Shown here piece after piece: positions 40,266 through 58,199 of a stretch of DNA of 64,000 nt. A program made the translations under genes and the position numbers. Within the stretch, counting starts at the first letter, position 1. Each line of letters starts with the position of its first letter. The notes beneath the pieces are model-generated. The model was not told where the DNA came from and did no database searches. It worked only from the letters and a program-made list of their open reading frames with translations. Source of the DNA: Carya illinoinensis (lineage: Eukaryota; Streptophyta; Magnoliopsida; Fagales; Juglandaceae); contig NC_056752.1 in NCBI RefSeq assembly GCF_018687715.1, forward strand, positions 37,952,001 through 38,016,000, in the 5' to 3' direction.

Positions 40266-40385
40266 GTCACAACCCAATCTAGCAAGCTACTTGGGCTTAG
40301 TTAGTATTCACAACCCAATACAGCCTGCTACGTGGGCTTAGTTAGTAGTCACAACCCAATCTAGCCTGCTATTTAGTAGAGTTCT
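40266..40385. repeat. 41-bp tandem repeat, about 2.7 copies
   Basis: Units start at 40266, 40307 and 40348 with a strict 41-bp period. The unit begins GTCACAACCCAATCTAGC and continues AAGCTACTTGGGCTTAGTTA. The third copy is truncated. Confidence 0.85.
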
Positions 40386-40494
40386 CTTCATCGTCTTTGC
40401 GCCCTAGCAGACCCTTTTTTACACCCAACCCAAAATCCTAGCTTGGTTTTCGACAGGCTGCCCGTAATACAATTATATCACATATATATTTTAT

Positions 40495-40664
40495 GGAAAA
40501 ATATAGTTGCAAGTATAATTATTTACTAATCTATGCATCAATATGATGTGATTGATCAAAAAGTAAATTTTATTACAAACAATGTTAATTTAAATTTTAA
40601 CTATGAATGAATCAGTATTGGTACACAGATTAGTACGCGACTGTGTTTGTATATAGCAAAACTC
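40495..40664 (+). mobile_element. MITE family B, copy 4
   Basis: A 170-bp element from GGAAAAATATAGTTGC to TATAGCAAAACTC. It is flanked by a 9-bp duplication with one mismatch, ATATTTTAT (40486-40494) and ATATTTCAT (40665-40673). It does not lie in a family A element. The 9-bp duplication suggests a Mutator-type transposase source. Confidence 0.85.
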
Positions 40665-40673
40665 ATATTTCAT

Positions 40674-41700
40674 AGAATTTTCTTTGCTCATTAGATTGGT
40701 GGTATGAGAATTTCTCAGCTCAGAGAATATTTCAAAATTATAGTTGATCATTTTAATTTATCTTGGTATTTATTTTTATTATGTGCAATCATCTGTACAA
40801 GTCTCGTGTATACAAGTTTTGTGCAGATTTAAAAAAAAAAAAAATTAATTCCTACCAAGCGAAAATATTTTAAAAAACCAGCTTTTTAATGCATTTTTTT
40901 AAAATAAAAGTCATGTAGAAATATTGTATATGACTTCTACTTAATATTACTCATTTGCTGTTAGGATATTTGGAGTGTCTCAAAATTTTGTGTATAGTAG
41001 TGAAATTGTCTGAATGAAAATATTTCATTGAGTTTTGAGAAAGAGGAAAAAAATTTGAATAAAAATATTATAAAATTAAAAATTATTTGAATATAATTTT
41101 TTAATCTATTTTAAAGTTTTTAAAAGTTATATTGATTTTTGAATTTGGATAATAATTAGATAATGATTAGATAAAAAAATTAAAAAATTAAAAATATATT
41201 TTATATTTAAATAATATTTAAAAATAAAATTATGAAATGTTTTTGAAAATTCTTTTACCTATTCAAACATGTCCAAAATCTATATTTACACATTTGCAGT
41301 CAACGGAGTACGCTGCATGTGACTTTTCTATATGAAGTTTCTATTTTTATTTTTTTTGTTTGGCTAAACAACAAAAACTAAAATGTAAAGTAATCCTTCG
41401 ACGACGTGTCGGGCTTATCTGCTTGGGAGACAAAATCATACCGTGGTGCACGCCTCTTTCGTGCGAGATACAGAGACACGCACGTAACCTCCACTGCTAT
41501 ACGGAATACATACACGATACATCCCGTTCCACACGTACGTGCGATTGCGAATACGACCCAAAAAAATCCCGTTTCGCAAATATCCCGAAATTTCTAACTT
41601 TCCTATAGATATCCGTAGCCGTCCACAAAAAGCGAGCTGAAATTATTAAAAAATAAAAACTAAATAATAGTCGTTGATATTTTTATCCGTGTAAAGTCCC
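40674..41700. other. Intergenic DNA upstream of the invertase gene
   Basis: The stretch 41030-41275 is a very AT-rich, repeat-like block ending CAAACATGTCC. After about 41360 the sequence becomes GC-richer. The open frames at 41360-41608 show no recognisable domain. Confidence 0.5.
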
Positions 41701-41723
41701 TCACACAACTAATCAAAGGTCTC

Positions 41724-42375
41724 CACGTGTTAAATACAACGATACGCTTTAGAAAAAAAACATTTATTGGGACCACCCAACTTGTGAAAAGTTTTGCGCT
41801 TTCTTGAATTTCGCACATTTTTTCAGTTTTTTAGACTAGACAGTCAGGTCTCGGTCTAGGACCCACATCGGCAAGTCCGATCCGGTTCTACGTTAACAAA
41901 AACCGGCGTGACGAGTATACCCTCCAGTAGTTTATTCTACATTTGATACAACAAGATAAAAAGGTGCCTTGCACGTGCACGGATAGGAATGTAAAATCAG
42001 ATGCCATTCGAATTCAACTTTCAATGTTTCCAACCACCACGAACTTTCCCTTTCCTAAGCTTATAAAATTCCCCTTTGGGCTTGCGTTTTCATTTCTACC
42101 ATTCTCATTCAAACCCCAACGTCTTCCCCAACTGTAAGTTAATCACTGTTACGAAAATTTCTTTTCCATTTCCAGTTCCCATTCCCTTCTCTGATTTATA
42201 TTGTGTTAATTTATAAAGAAAATTCTTTTCTTTTTCTTTTTCTATATTTAACCTCTGTTATTCAGCTTTTCTTGATTAACAGAGCCGTACATATTTTACA
42301 TTCAGTGAAATTGTAGCTTAATCTGTGCTGAAAACAATATAATTTTTCAAATTTGGGTTGTGGCTTCAATTTTAG
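41724..42375 (+). promoter_or_regulatory. Invertase promoter and leader with a probable 5' UTR intron
   Basis: Two CACGTG G-boxes are at 41724-41729 and 41972-41977, and a TATA box TTATAAAAT at 42061-42069. A donor ACT/GTAAGT at 42134 and an acceptor TTTTAG ending at 42375 would remove a 242-bp leader intron with long T-rich stretches, leaving the ATG at 42409 just downstream. The intron is inferred from splice sites only. Confidence 0.55.
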
Positions 42376-42408
42376 GGGGAAAGTACAATATTTATACAGA
42401 TATTAAGA

Positions 42409-45311
42409 ATGAACACCGGCAGTTGTATTGGAATTTCCACTATGAAACCTTATTGTAGAGTATTACTAATTGGCTACAAAAGGTCGTCCATGTTTGGGTT
42501 TTCACCTGAAAAATCCAATCATGTGGTAACCGATAATTTGCTGAAATTCCATGGTCGTCGATCTCGCCGTTGTAAATCTCAGATTGTAGGATATATACCG
42601 GTAATTGATTCGAATAGGAGAGCTTTTAGTGTTTCCAATTCGAATTTGGGTCAGTCTAGGGTTTTTGGCACAAGTTGCCATGTTAATCAAAGTAAAGGTC
42701 GTGGTGGTGGTAGGGGTAGGGGTGTTTTAGTAATTCCCTTTGTAGCATCAGACTTTAGGAACCATTCCACCTCGGTCGAAACCCATGTTAATGAAAAGAA
42801 CTTTGAGAGGATTTACATTCAGGGTGGGCTGAATGTGAAGCCTCTGGTGATCGAGAAGATCGAGACAGGTCATGATGTTGTTAAAGAAGAAGAGTCTCGG
42901 GTTGAATTTAATGGGCCAAGTGTAAATATCGATAATCTGAAGGGTTTGAATGAGAAAAAGGTTGAGAGAAAAGTGTCTGATATCGAGGAAGAGGCATGGA
43001 GCTTGCTTCGAAATTCAGTTGTAAGTTACTGTGGAAATCCAGTGGGGACCGTTGCAGCTAACGATCCAAGTGACAACCAGCCACTGAATTATGATCAGGT
43101 CTTTATTCGTGATTTTGTCCCGTCAGCACTTGCCTTCTTGCTCAATGGAGAAGGAGAGATTGTGAAGAATTTTCTTCTTCACACATTGCAATTGCAGGTA
43201 GTCCATTGTCTTAATTGCCTTTTCTATTTCTTCTATTATGTGTTTTTGCTTGCAAGAGAAGTTGATAGAATTTAATTTAAATATAATGGTGTAAGAAAGC
43301 GTATTTAAGAGATTTTTAATGCATCTTTTTGGCACATTGGATTGTAGTATGTGATCTATTAAGTAGTATTGATACCAGATTAATGTTCCATTTCTTATTG
43401 CATATTTTTTTCCTTGGTTATTAGAGCTGGGAGAAGACCGTGGACTGCTACAGTCCTGGGCAAGGGTTGATGCCAGCAAGCTTTAAAGTTAGAACTGTTC
43501 CTCTTGATGGAAGCAATGAAGCATTTGAGGATGTTTTAGATCCTGATTTTGGTGAATCAGCCATTGGTCGAGTTGCCCCTGTTGATTCGGGTAAGAAGAT
43601 AATGGTTATGGTCACTGAAACAATGGTTAAGAACTTATTTTCCATGTAATGCCACTGCATGGGCTTTAGCCATCATTGCTTGTTTGTTGAATATCTTGCT
43701 TTTATTTATTTATTTATCTTGCCTGAAACTGTAATTTTTTGAACACTTTGTGACTTAACATATCTCATGCATGCTTAAATGGGTTGCGTATGGTCAGTTC
43801 GACAAAAATCGAAGCACAAGGATATCGAATTTTGAAGAATATGTTTGTTACTTTTTACAGGGTTGTGGTGGATTATATTGTTGAGAGCTTATGGGAAGAT
43901 CACAGGAGACTATGCATTGCAAGAACGAGTTGACGTCCAGACAGGCATAAGATTAGTCCTCAATCTGTGCTTGACTGATGGGTTTGACATGTTTCCTTCT
44001 CTGTTAGTGACTGATGGCTCCTGCATGATCGATAGACGGATGGGTATTCATGGACACCCTCTTGAAATACAAGTAAGTTCAGAGTGTTGCTATTCTAAAA
44101 TGTAAATCCTGTGCTTGGTATACATTAGATTCTGCCTAAAGTTTTGTGGTTTATAACGTTTCCAATTCCCATTCATATCCTTAGTATCATTTCGCACTTG
44201 TCCACATCTTAGGTTTTACTGTTTGCTTAACAAATGTTAAAATCCAGGCATTATTCTACTCAGCTCTACGCTGTTCTCGTGAGATGCTTATTGTCAATGA
44301 TGGAACCAAGAATCTGGTGGCTGCTATCAATAATCGACTCAGTGCACTCTCCTTTCATATCAGAGAGTATTATTGGGTGGATATTCAGAAGATCAATGAG
44401 ATTTACCGTTACAAGACAGAGGAATACTCCACAGATGCCATCAACAAGTTCAATATTTATCCTGATCAAATTCCTTCTTGGCTAGTAGATTGGATCCCCG
44501 ATAAAGGTGGCTATCTCATTGGCAATCTGCAACCTGCTCATATGGATTTTAGGTTTTTTACACTTGGAAATATTTGGGCCATCGTTTCGTCTTTAGGTAG
44601 TCCACAACAGAATTATGGTATTCTGAGTTTGATTGAGGACAAATGGGAAGATCTTGTGGGTCAGATGCCTCTTAAAATTTGTTATCCTGCTTTGGAGAAT
44701 GAGGAATGGAGAATAATCACTGGAAGTGACCCAAAGAATACGTGAGGCTCTATAAGTTGTTTGTTATTTTCCTATTGTCTCCCTTTTAAGCAAGTCTGAC
44801 TCTGTGTTTGCTTGCAGCCCCTGGTCATATCATAATGGTGGATCTTGGCCAACACTGCTATGGCAGGTGAGTTGATTGCTGTCTAATTTAATCTGTTTAA
44901 CCAGGCCTTGCTTTAAAAGCTAATCTTCAGTACTTACTGGCCATATCGTAATCATCCAACTTGGTAAATATCGTATATTTTCAGTTCACACTGGCCTGCA
45001 TTAAGATGGGGAGGCCAGAATTAGCACAGAAGGCAGTTGCTTTGGCTGAGAAGAGGCTTTCAGTGGATCAGTGGCCTGAATACTATGACACACGCAGTGG
45101 GAGATTCATAGGAAAGCAATCCCGGCATTTCCAGACATGGACAATTGCCGGTTTCCTAACCTCAAAGATGCTTCTGGAGAACCCAGCGAAGGCATCCTTG
45201 TTGTTCTGGGAGGAAGATTATGAGCTCCTTGAAACTTGTGTTTGTGCGCTTAGCAAAACTGGTCGAAAGAAGTGTTCACGTGTGGCTGCAAGATCTCAGA
45301 TTTTTGTCTAA
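42409..45311 (+). CDS. INVC: Alkaline/neutral invertase (GH100), mitochondrial-type C group
   Basis: Six exons with GT-AG borders (42409-43197, 43425-43590, 43861-44072, 44248-44741, 44818-44866, 44985-45311) encode 678 residues, full length for the targeted group. The enzyme hydrolyses sucrose to glucose and fructose at neutral pH. Residues 1 to about 190 form a variable, basic, serine-rich extension starting [19 protein letters not shown], a probable mitochondrial transit region, with a [17 protein letters not shown] block shared with Arabidopsis A/N-InvC. The GH100 domain runs from about 193 ([10 protein letters not shown]) to near 660. [16 protein letters not shown] places the likely catalytic acid at Asp376; WPEYYD places the likely nucleophile at Glu602. 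The ending [12 protein letters not shown] is typical. An AATAAA lies near 45377. The gene faces the GA 2-oxidase tail to tail. It appears intact. Confidence 0.95.
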
Positions 45312-45984
45312 GGGAGAAGCGAGCTCTTGAATAACACTCTGTAGTATTTACTGGCACACTAGTGAGTGCTGCTGATCAATAAAGCCGCAGTAGAGCGCCC
45401 TCTGGAGTCTGACTTCATTTAATATCAGACTCTGAAACTGTACGTCTCAGCACTAAGCTTATGGTGTTGCACTTTTATTTTCCAACATTAGACAATACCC
45501 TAAAATTGTCCCATTATTTGAATCTGGGATAATCCAAGTTCGATGGCTCTGTTTTTTTAGAGCCTCTTAACCTAATTGTATTGATTCTACAGCTGGAACA
45601 ATAGCTTGTATGAATCAAATGGATTTGGGACTATACTATTCTTTACTGTGACTTAGCTGTACCATCCTTCCTTCGCTTACACATTTGAGTATTTGTTTCG
45701 TTTTATGGCATCGATGGATCCGTCCATAGATGTTAGATGCAAAGCATACAAAATTTGGATAATGACAAGGGCATTCACTATTAAATGCCTTTTTAATAAC
45801 CGGAATTTTACTAATTCAAACATTTTTCCCATTCTAAATTCTAACATCCATCTCTACGCAAAAAGCTATGGGAATGCTTGTATATACTCTCTAAACCCCC
45901 TGGTTCCCTCATGGCCCTGCTCAAAAAAAGAAAAAATGAAAACCCAAAAGAACCCCCTTTCGTTATTCCAAAGCAGGACTGCAT
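45312..45984. other. Shared 3' region between convergent genes
   Basis: Only 673 bp separate the invertase stop from the GA 2-oxidase stop, so both 3' UTRs must end here and may overlap. The open frame at 45693-46028 runs through this UTR and into the antisense of the GA 2-oxidase last exon; I do not treat it as a gene. Confidence 0.6.
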
Positions 45985-48900
45985 TCAGGAAGCAACTCCA
46001 GGAGCAGCAGCATCTGAGCATGTTCTGAAAAGGTCGAGACGTCTATCCCCGAGGCGTAGAGTGTAAACTGCTTTCTTGTATTCGGCCCAAGTGAAAGGCC
46101 TGTAGAGAGACAGCCTGTTTGTGTTGGGGGCGAGCATTTCTGGAGGTGCAGTTATCAATGCTTGGAGGGGTGGACCCCCAAAGTAGGCCATTGATATTCT
46201 CGATTTGCATGAGTTTGTTAGTGCCCTGTGTCGCACGCTTACAAATCTTCCATTTGTCATTGCCTTCAAAAACATACCAACAAATATTTCACAATCAATT
46301 CTCAATTCTTTCCTAATTACTTATACATATTATAAATACATCGATTATATAAACGCACGTTTGAATTGTTGGGTTCAATTATAATATTCTAACGTTTTAT
46401 ACCATTGTTTTATAATATTTATCTTTGGAGTACGTTCGTACCACTCGTGAGCATGAAAAAAAAACATCGATCATAGAAAATATTTTTCTTCGTCAAGGGG
46501 ATTGTCTTTGACTCTTTGGTACAGAAAGAGCTGATTAATCGCAACAACGAGATCAAGAATGGAACAGAATAGTCAATATGATACTCCTCCGTGTACGTAC
46601 ACATCCATATGAATATATATGACATGCAAATATATATGTATAAATTTCTTCTATCGTGAACAGTCGTACGCATCATAAATGGCAGAGAAGGCTGCCCAAT
46701 TAACCAAGTAGTTTTTCAGTTCTACTTGATCTCAAACCTAGATAAGCATTCCATTCCCCTACTCCGGTGGAAAACTGATATGCGGGTCCCCACTTACCAT
46801 CACATCAATGGCTGCATTGAAAACTTTGCAGTGATTCCCTAAATTCATTTTCAGTCAGTTCCTGTCAGCCTATCTTCTAAGAATTGTTATGATTACCATG
46901 AGAAATGAGAGAAATAGAAAGAGAGAAGACCAACCTGTAACATGTCGCCCACATTAGCACAGAAGGCAGTGGGGTCAGGAGGGACAGGGATCCAAACTCC
47001 ATCCTCTATAGAAATTTGCAGACCACTCACATCGTTGGATCTAAGGAGTGTCAAGATCTGAGGGTCTGAATGCTCTCCAAATCCCACCTTAATTCGATCA
47101 TAGGAGGAGGGTGAGGTGTCCCAATCCAGTTGCAGAGGGGGATAGTGATTGAGCCTAAGTATAGAGTCACTATCAACGTCCCTGATCAGCCTACTGAAGA
47201 CTGAGGTGTCTGGGACCAACAGGCCCTCTGCCATCAGATCCAAAATCTCACATGCCAGCCCCCGAACTGCTTCAATGTACCCACTCGCGGCAGAGCTGTC
47301 ATTAGGAAAGAAACGCATGCAGTCATAATCACACATCAGATGCCAGCACTGGCACCGGTACCTGTGGTTTAAACTCACACTGGTACTAACTCTGATTGAC
47401 TAATGCTTATGCCAATGCTTTTGCCATTTCAGTGACAGTTAAAACCAAAGTTTTGCATTGCTTTCTTATCTATTTTTGGGGTCATTTTAACTTTGTGTAG
47501 ATTGATCTTTGATTTGATTACACCTTCCTGATGCGTCTGATCTGACTTGTCCTTCTGATAGTACTTTTGTACGACCTGACCCCTACTATTTTATTTTAAT
47601 TTCGCATTTTATATTCACTTCGACAATGAAAGCTGTCCCCAAGGCCAAGCTGGGACATTGCTGGGAGGAGGGCCGTGACTCTGCATGCTATCCACGCGTT
47701 CTAGGAGAAGTGCATATCCGTATCGCACAGTCCCATGTGACTTTGGGTGGATGTGTGTATATATTTTATGCTTTAGAAAAGAAGTACTCACGTGTATTAT
47801 AATTCATGACGGTTGAATCTTTTCCTTCTAATTTATTAGGTTGTTCTTCCATTTCTTATCGAATTTCGTCTTGTGAACACAATTGCACATATATGTCGAT
47901 CGCCATGATTTTAACCAAACAAAAAAATCAAAACATCCGTAGGATGCCTTCTCAAAATGTTAGAAACAATTTATACCCTAACCTAAACGCGTTATTGGAG
48001 ACTTACTTCCCTTTATTCTATGACACAACAACCAACATTCTAAACAACCCCAAAATCTTAAAATCCATACAGAAATTTAATAATAATTGCTTTTTAGAAT
48101 CATTCACTAAAAGTGCCATACATAGGGTAAACGAGCTTTGTTTTATAAAACTTAGGGGGTTAGGACACTACTCTAATTATGCTCTTATAGATACGAAGTA
48201 TATGTCAAAATTCATCCCATATACGCTAATATAATTTCCATTTAACAAAATAAAAATTAAAAATTAAAAAAAAAAAAAAAAAACACAACAAAACAAAACA
48301 AAACAAGAAAACTACAAGTATATATACACCATCTTACTTCATAAAAGGTAACTGAAATCAATGAGGCGCTTGGAATGCCGGGAAAAGCAAAGAAAAACAT
48401 GCTGGACATGCTTTATTTTTGTTACCCATTTTGTCACTACTCTAACCGCCATGCATAAATTACTATTCACTAACTGATGAAACCTACATGTACTTATGAA
48501 CAGCTTGCATAAAGCAATTGATCAAAACCAAACATAGAGAGGAAAAGAAATGAAAAATTAACCATGCAACCACATAAATGCGTGAAACGATGGCAAAATA
48601 ATCGAAGTTACTATGTTTGTTTATATATAATTGTGTTGATAAGTACCTGAATTTCGATGGGTCATTGGAGACGGTTCTGGATCTTTCAGCGAGCGAGAGA
48701 GGATTAGTATGAAGTGTAAGATATTCAACCTCTCCCTTATCTCCGTGCAAGCCTATGTTCTTGCAGCCATAGCCTAATGGATTAGCCGGCCCCGCCCGCT
48801 GTTTTTCAGAATCCGGTAGCGCAAAAAAGCTAAGTCCCTCGTGTTCCATGTTCGCTATAATGTCTTCGGGAACGCCATGGTTGATAACCTTAAAGAAACC

Positions 48901-49026
48901 ATAATCTTCGCAGGCCTTAACGATGAGCTTTGAGACCACTGATCTCTCTGCCGAAAAGTCGATTATAGGAAGCTCTACGTCCCGAAGTTTTTCACTGCTA
49001 AGTAGTTTTGGCGACGCTACCACCAT
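45985..49026 (-). CDS. GA2ox: Gibberellin 2-beta-dioxygenase (C19-type GA 2-oxidase)
   Basis: Three exons on the minus strand (49026-48647, 47295-46935, 46263-45985) join in frame with GT-AG borders to encode 339 residues, normal for C19 GA 2-oxidases. The cytosolic Fe(II)/2-oxoglutarate enzyme adds a 2-beta hydroxyl to bioactive GAs and precursors and so inactivates them. The N-terminal DIOX_N part has [18 protein letters not shown] (about 40-57) and [16 protein letters not shown]. The iron ligands are His202, Asp204 (GEHSDP) and His259 (VRHR); the 2-oxoglutarate site is Arg269-x-Ser271. [20 protein letters not shown] and [15 protein letters not shown] resemble the GA2ox6/GA2ox8-type C19 group. 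The chosen start is MVVASPKLL; an upstream in-frame TTG is not a plant start. Intron 1 (1,351 bp) contains an odd open frame on the other strand. The gene looks intact. Confidence 0.94.
47806..48234 (+). CDS. Unidentified 142-codon open frame inside GA 2-oxidase intron 1, opposite strand
   Basis: It starts at a true ATG and runs 142 codons in AT-rich DNA before TAA. The predicted product has ordinary amino-acid variety rather than low-complexity sequence, with blocks such as [20 protein letters not shown] and [21 protein letters not shown] recognise no family. About 30 bp after the stop the sequence enters a long A-rich tract (48244-48310, including about 19 A in a row and AAAAC repeats), which looks like the tail of a reverse-transcribed insert. 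No target duplication was found. It may be a decayed retrocopy, a captured foreign or organellar fragment, or chance. Confidence 0.3.
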   Translation: MTVESFPSNLLGCSSISYRISSCEHNCTYMSIAMILTKQKNQNIRRMPSQNVRNNLYPNLNALLETYFPLFYDTTTNILNNPKILKSIQKFNNNCFLESFTKSAIHRVNELCFIKLRGLGHYSNYALIDTKYMSKFIPYTLI

Positions 49027-49134
49027 TCTGAGTCCCAATATATATAGAGCACAACGAGCAAAAGATGAGAAGGAAATAATAAAAATCCAAAAAGAAGAGC
49101 AAGTTCGTGTCTGTGATGAGTTGGTAACAGAACA

Positions 49135-49137
<3 letters not shown>

Positions 49138-49170
<33 letters not shown>

Positions 49171-49327
49171 GAGTATGAAGGAGAAGAAAGAAGCTAAGAA
49201 GGTAATGGAGTCTTGGAGAAGTGAAAATGGGATATTTATTGACAGAGGGAGGAGGGGGTGAAGGGGGTGAATCCTTAAGCTTTGGAACTACGAAGTACTG
49301 GCCCCCCCCCCCCCCCCCCCCCCCCCC
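49138..49327. repeat. GA microsatellite and C26 tract upstream of the GA 2-oxidase
   Basis: GA units at 49138-49166 lie about 110 bp before the ATG, reading as CT in the leader of the minus-strand gene. A run of about 26 cytosines is at 49302-49327. No clear TATA box was identified for this gene. Confidence 0.85.
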
Positions 49328-49601
49328 AATGAGGTCACACTCTCAGCTACTGTCGTAAGGAAACATCAGATTTTCTTTTATTTTTTAAATAAAAGAAAAT
49401 AAAAGAACAGGATAGACCCATGATTCCTTGAGCTATATGCATGTACTGATCTATGGCCAAATGTTTCAAACTTCAAGCTGGAAAGGAAAAACACTTGCCC
49501 AACATTCTTTCAAATCATGTGAAATGCTAGCTAGGTCTATGAATATATTCTGTTTGGACACTCTGAAAAATCTCAGTGTAACTAATTTTAATATTCTTAA
49601 A

Positions 49602-49750
49602 GAAAAATTTTATGTGTAATTATTTTTGTGCATTCTTTTGTGCACTCCAGTGATATGATTGGTTAGATATTAAAAAAAAAATTAATCTAACCAATCATAT
49701 TAATAAAGTGTATAAAAAATACGTAAAAATGACTATATGTAGCATTACTT
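49602..49750. mobile_element. MITE family D, copy 1 (149 bp)
   Basis: Flanked by an exact 9-bp duplication, ATTCTTAAA (49593-49601 and 49751-49759). Ends are GAAAAATTTTATGTG and the complement of AAGTAATGCTACATATAG. The centre ATATGATTGGTTAGAT and ATCTAACCAATCATAT-type arms fold back. It is in reverse orientation to the copy at 58042, has the same length, and lies about 580 bp upstream of the GA 2-oxidase start. Confidence 0.9.
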
Positions 49751-49759
49751 ATTCTTAAA

Positions 49760-50931
49760 TTAGCCTCGATTACTTTGAGTGCCTGAAAACTCATTATTCA
49801 TATGAATATCTTAAAACTATCATTTTCCTACCTAGTAGCTGTGATATTTATATTGATTGCCGAAAGATATCCGGTGAATTAAGGAATCTTTAGACTTTTA
49901 TTGTAGTGTAAAGTACAATGGCTAAATCCCTGTCGCACAAGAAGGTTGACTAACGTCTCTCATTTTACTTTGACTTGCCATTAATTTCCTTCCCTCTCTC
50001 TCCTTTAATTACCTTTTTTTTAATAAATAATATTCTTTTTTCCGACCTTTATTACAACTTTTTTGACTTTGACTTTTCTTAATTACCGCCCTGTCTGCTT
50101 TTATTCCATCCTTGCCGCGCAAGTAAAGCCCAACCACCCTCTCCTCGCGTCTCTTGCTTTTAATTCTATTTATTGCTATCTCCGAGTAATAACTTACTCC
50201 CCACTTGTTTTCAAATATGGTATCAAAATCTCTTGTATATGCAAATTCTTTTTTGAGTTTTATTATATAGAAGTAAATTTGTATATCAATTTATATATTA
50301 ATATTATTATTTTTATATTTAAAATTTAAATTAATATAATTTTTATTAATATTTAATTTTTTGACCAATCATATTAGATGAGAACAAATATTAATATACA
50401 GAATCGCTTATAACTAAATTTTTTTTTTCTCTCTCCATATAAATATACGAGGGTCTGCCATTATGTTTCTATGAATGATTAATTTATTACAAATTATCAA
50501 ATAAGTGTTATCTATTTAAAACGATTATTATTATTATTTTATTTTTTGTCAAACGAATACTTTAGTAGAAGAAGATTAATATAGGCCGGTGGACTGATTT
50601 AAAAAGACGGTAATTTCTTTTGATAATTTGAGAAGATAACATATTTTAAGATGCTAGAATTTTAAAGAAAACTTCATCATAAAAACTCAATTTTAAGTGA
50701 GTAATGTACTCGTTATTCTCTCATCATTTCATAATAAGGTATCAGATAATTGTAGATTATTTATTATATTTTATTTATAAATTTATTATTTGATATTATC
50801 ATATTATGAGACGATAAAATAATGATAAAAAATAAAATAATAAATATATTTTTTTCCAAATTATTTAGCTTACTCTCGAGACCAAATGTTGAAAAAAGTA
50901 GATGGATGTTGTACATAGTTACCAACCTTCC
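49760..50931. other. Intergenic DNA
   Basis: AT-rich with no recognisable gene. Open frames at 50063-50329 and 50822-51007 are not supported by any domain. Confidence 0.5.
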
Positions 50932-51161
50932 GGGCTTTGCTACATACAGTCGGGAAATGCAGTCGGCGTACAGTCGGCTGTACGGAATGAATAAAAAAAA
51001 ATTATAAAAAAATTATTTTATATTCAAAAGGACCTACATGAATTATAAAAAGTTATAAAAATAATTTTTTTTTTTATATAAATCTCGTATTAATTTTTTT
51101 TTTATAACCGACTACATGCCGATTACATTTTCTAACTGCACAAATCATTTCTGTAAAGCCC
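50932..51161. mobile_element. MITE family C, copy 2 (230 bp)
   Basis: The terminal pair GGGCTTT...AAAGCCC is perfect. The left arm GTCGGGAAATGCAGTCGGCG and right arm ...CCGACTACATGCCGATTAC are inverted around an AT core containing GGACCTACATGAA. It matches the copy at 36452. The target duplication is not clear. Confidence 0.8.
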
Positions 51162-58041
<6,880 letters not shown>

Positions 58042-58190
58042 GAGTAATGTTACGTATAGTCATTTTTGTGCATTCTTTGTGCACTCCACTGATATGATTG
58101 GCTGGATTAATTTTTTTTTTAATACACAATCAATCATATCACTGGAGTGCACAAATGAGTCTCCAAAAATGACTGCACATAAAATTTTCC
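58042..58190. mobile_element. MITE family D, copy 2 (149 bp)
   Basis: Flanked by an exact 9-bp duplication, TTTATTTAT (58033-58041 and 58191-58199). Ends are GAGTAATGTTACGTATAG and the complement of GGAAAATTTTATGTGCAG. The inner arms contain TGTGCACTCCASTGATATGATTG in inverted orientation. It has the same length as the copy at 49602 and lies in reverse orientation to it. Confidence 0.9.
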
Positions 58191-58199
58191 TTTATTTAT

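Noticed and set aside
42502..44469. Minus-strand frames across the invertase gene
   Set aside because: They are antisense shadows of exons that join cleanly into a full-length plus-strand GH100 enzyme.
48923..49261. 112-codon plus-strand frame at the start of the GA 2-oxidase
   Set aside because: It is antisense to exon 1 and then runs through the GA microsatellite (RERERERE).
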